Shown here: in pieces, positions 63,594-64,000 of the stretch
How positions within the stretch are numbered: the stretch's first letter is position 1
Layout: the number at the start of each line of letters is the position of its first letter
NCBI RefSeq assembly: GCF_024345225.1
Contig: NZ_BROD01000001.1
Span: 2,242,362 to 2,306,361 of the forward strand
DNA length: 64,000 nt
From: Clostridium sp. TW13
Lineage (GTDB): Bacteria; Bacillota; Clostridia; Clostridiales; Clostridiaceae
Direction of reading: 5' to 3'
Notes under the pieces: generated by a model
Told to the model about the DNA's origin: nothing
Databases searched by the model: none
The model's input: the letters and a program-made list of their open reading frames with translations, nothing else
Position numbers and translations under genes: made by a program

Positions 63594-63627
63594 CAAAAAG
63601 AAGCTTGTCTTTAAGCAACAAGCTTCT
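63594..63627 (-). terminator. Terminator of the Sir2-like gene
   Basis: AGAAGCTTGT and ACAAGCTTCT form a perfect 10-bp stem followed on the minus strand by TTTTT. Confidence 0.8.
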
Positions 63628-63673
63628 CAGTCTTATAATAAATTAGTATAGCTTTCTTCATAAAAGCTATCTC

Positions 63674-64000
63674 CTATTCTATTTCTATATTTTCACATGA
63701 ATAATTAAGTATATCACTTAATGCCTTACCTATGTCCGCTGATATGCCTACTGCTTTCCCCTCAATTTCCATAGGTATTTCTGCATTACTCATATTAATC
63801 CTTATTAAATTACTTTGAGGAAAGTTATATGTTATATTCTCAAAAGGATATCTTATAATTCCAGGTGTATTATATCCTACTCCTAATTCTAATAGCACAA
63901 GTTTTTTAACTTTAGCTTCATTAACAAACTTTTCATACTTAGATGCATTAATAAAATGTGGCTTTTGCACAAAAGTATTATCTACACGAAGATTAGGGAC
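63674..64000 (-). CDS. Sir2-like NAD-dependent protein deacetylase family, C-terminal part (5' end outside window)
   Basis: The frame is open to the window edge, so only about 108 C-terminal residues are seen. They contain VPNLRVDNTFVQK, KLVLLELGVGYNTPGIIRYPFE and ISADIGKALSDIL, matching the C-terminal half of clostridial Sir2-superfamily proteins (the segment after the zinc ribbon). An internal GTG at 63970 could look like a start but sits within the conserved region. The NAD-binding N-terminus is missing from view, so activity cannot be judged. A terminator lies 50 bases downstream. Confidence 0.75.
   Translation of the reverse strand, partial: VPNLRVDNTFVQKPHFINASKYEKFVNEAKVKKLVLLELGVGYNTPGIIRYPFENITYNFPQSNLIRINMSNAEIPMEIEGKAVGISADIGKALSDILNYSCENIEIE

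Overview
The window is low-GC, densely coded chromosomal DNA with AGGAGG-type ribosome binding sites, many TTG and GTG starts, hairpin terminators with T-tracts, short-form HisG with HisZ, a pyrophosphate-type phosphofructokinase, CtsR-like and Zur-like control and small YtxH-like and zinc-ribbon proteins. Together these point to an anaerobic Firmicute, most likely Clostridium sensu stricto. No rRNA, tRNA, CRISPR array, phage or integrated plasmid was seen. The region reads as core genome with one transposase-derived gene and a few structured non-coding elements. Where a start was moved from the longest reading frame, the entry gives the reason.

Layout. 1-5.2 kb (minus): a partial membrane protein, a large M16C metallopeptidase and a DEAD-box-like helicase with DEGD in motif II. 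5.3-5.55 kb: a strongly structured candidate non-coding RNA. 5.6-15.4 kb: fruK-like kinase with a phased-repeat operator, GtrA-like protein, 2-hydroxyacid dehydrogenase, the thiI/cysteine desulfurase pair, an HD-domain protein, an ECF transporter S component, a P1 peptidase, a PHP phosphatase and a HIT-like protein. 15.6-19.2 kb: a paired ABC exporter. 19.6-20.5 kb: class II fructose-bisphosphate aldolase. 20.5-28.4 kb: a complete minus-strand his operon in the order hisZ-G-D-C-B-H-A-F-I-E. The PHP protein at 13.9 kb is a candidate for the missing histidinol-phosphatase.

28.6-37.9 kb: an 86-bp inverted-repeat element, a transposase-like protein that appears to have lost its catalytic residues, clpB under a CtsR-like operator, an AraC regulator with a large extra domain, two tandem HTH-TPR regulators and a small YtxH-like protein. 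38.2-46.1 kb: a viroplasmin-RNase H fusion to a large unknown region, a DUF1232 protein, a second-type FtsH, a rhomboid protease, a lipoprotein polysaccharide deacetylase and a four-cysteine zinc ribbon. 46.2-52.5 kb: a giant YhgE/Pip repeat protein with a palindromic operator, pepF and two small unknowns. 52.5-56 kb: a zinc-type ABC ATPase and permease behind a Zur-like box, a Fur-family repressor, a potassium channel and MntP. 56-64 kb: PPi-phosphofructokinase, SufS-like desulfurase, a DUF4397 protein, an ABC-F protein, an FMN riboswitch upstream of a flavin/ferredoxin protein, a second split-barrel flavoprotein with palindromic operators and the C-terminus of a Sir2-like protein.

The most interesting signals are the structured RNA at 5.3 kb, whose first hairpin module recurs alone at 61.9 kb; the FMN riboswitch placed on an FMN-type split-barrel/ferredoxin gene instead of a riboflavin gene; the catalytically degenerate transposase beside a hairpin element; the RNase H fusion; and several phased-repeat operators.
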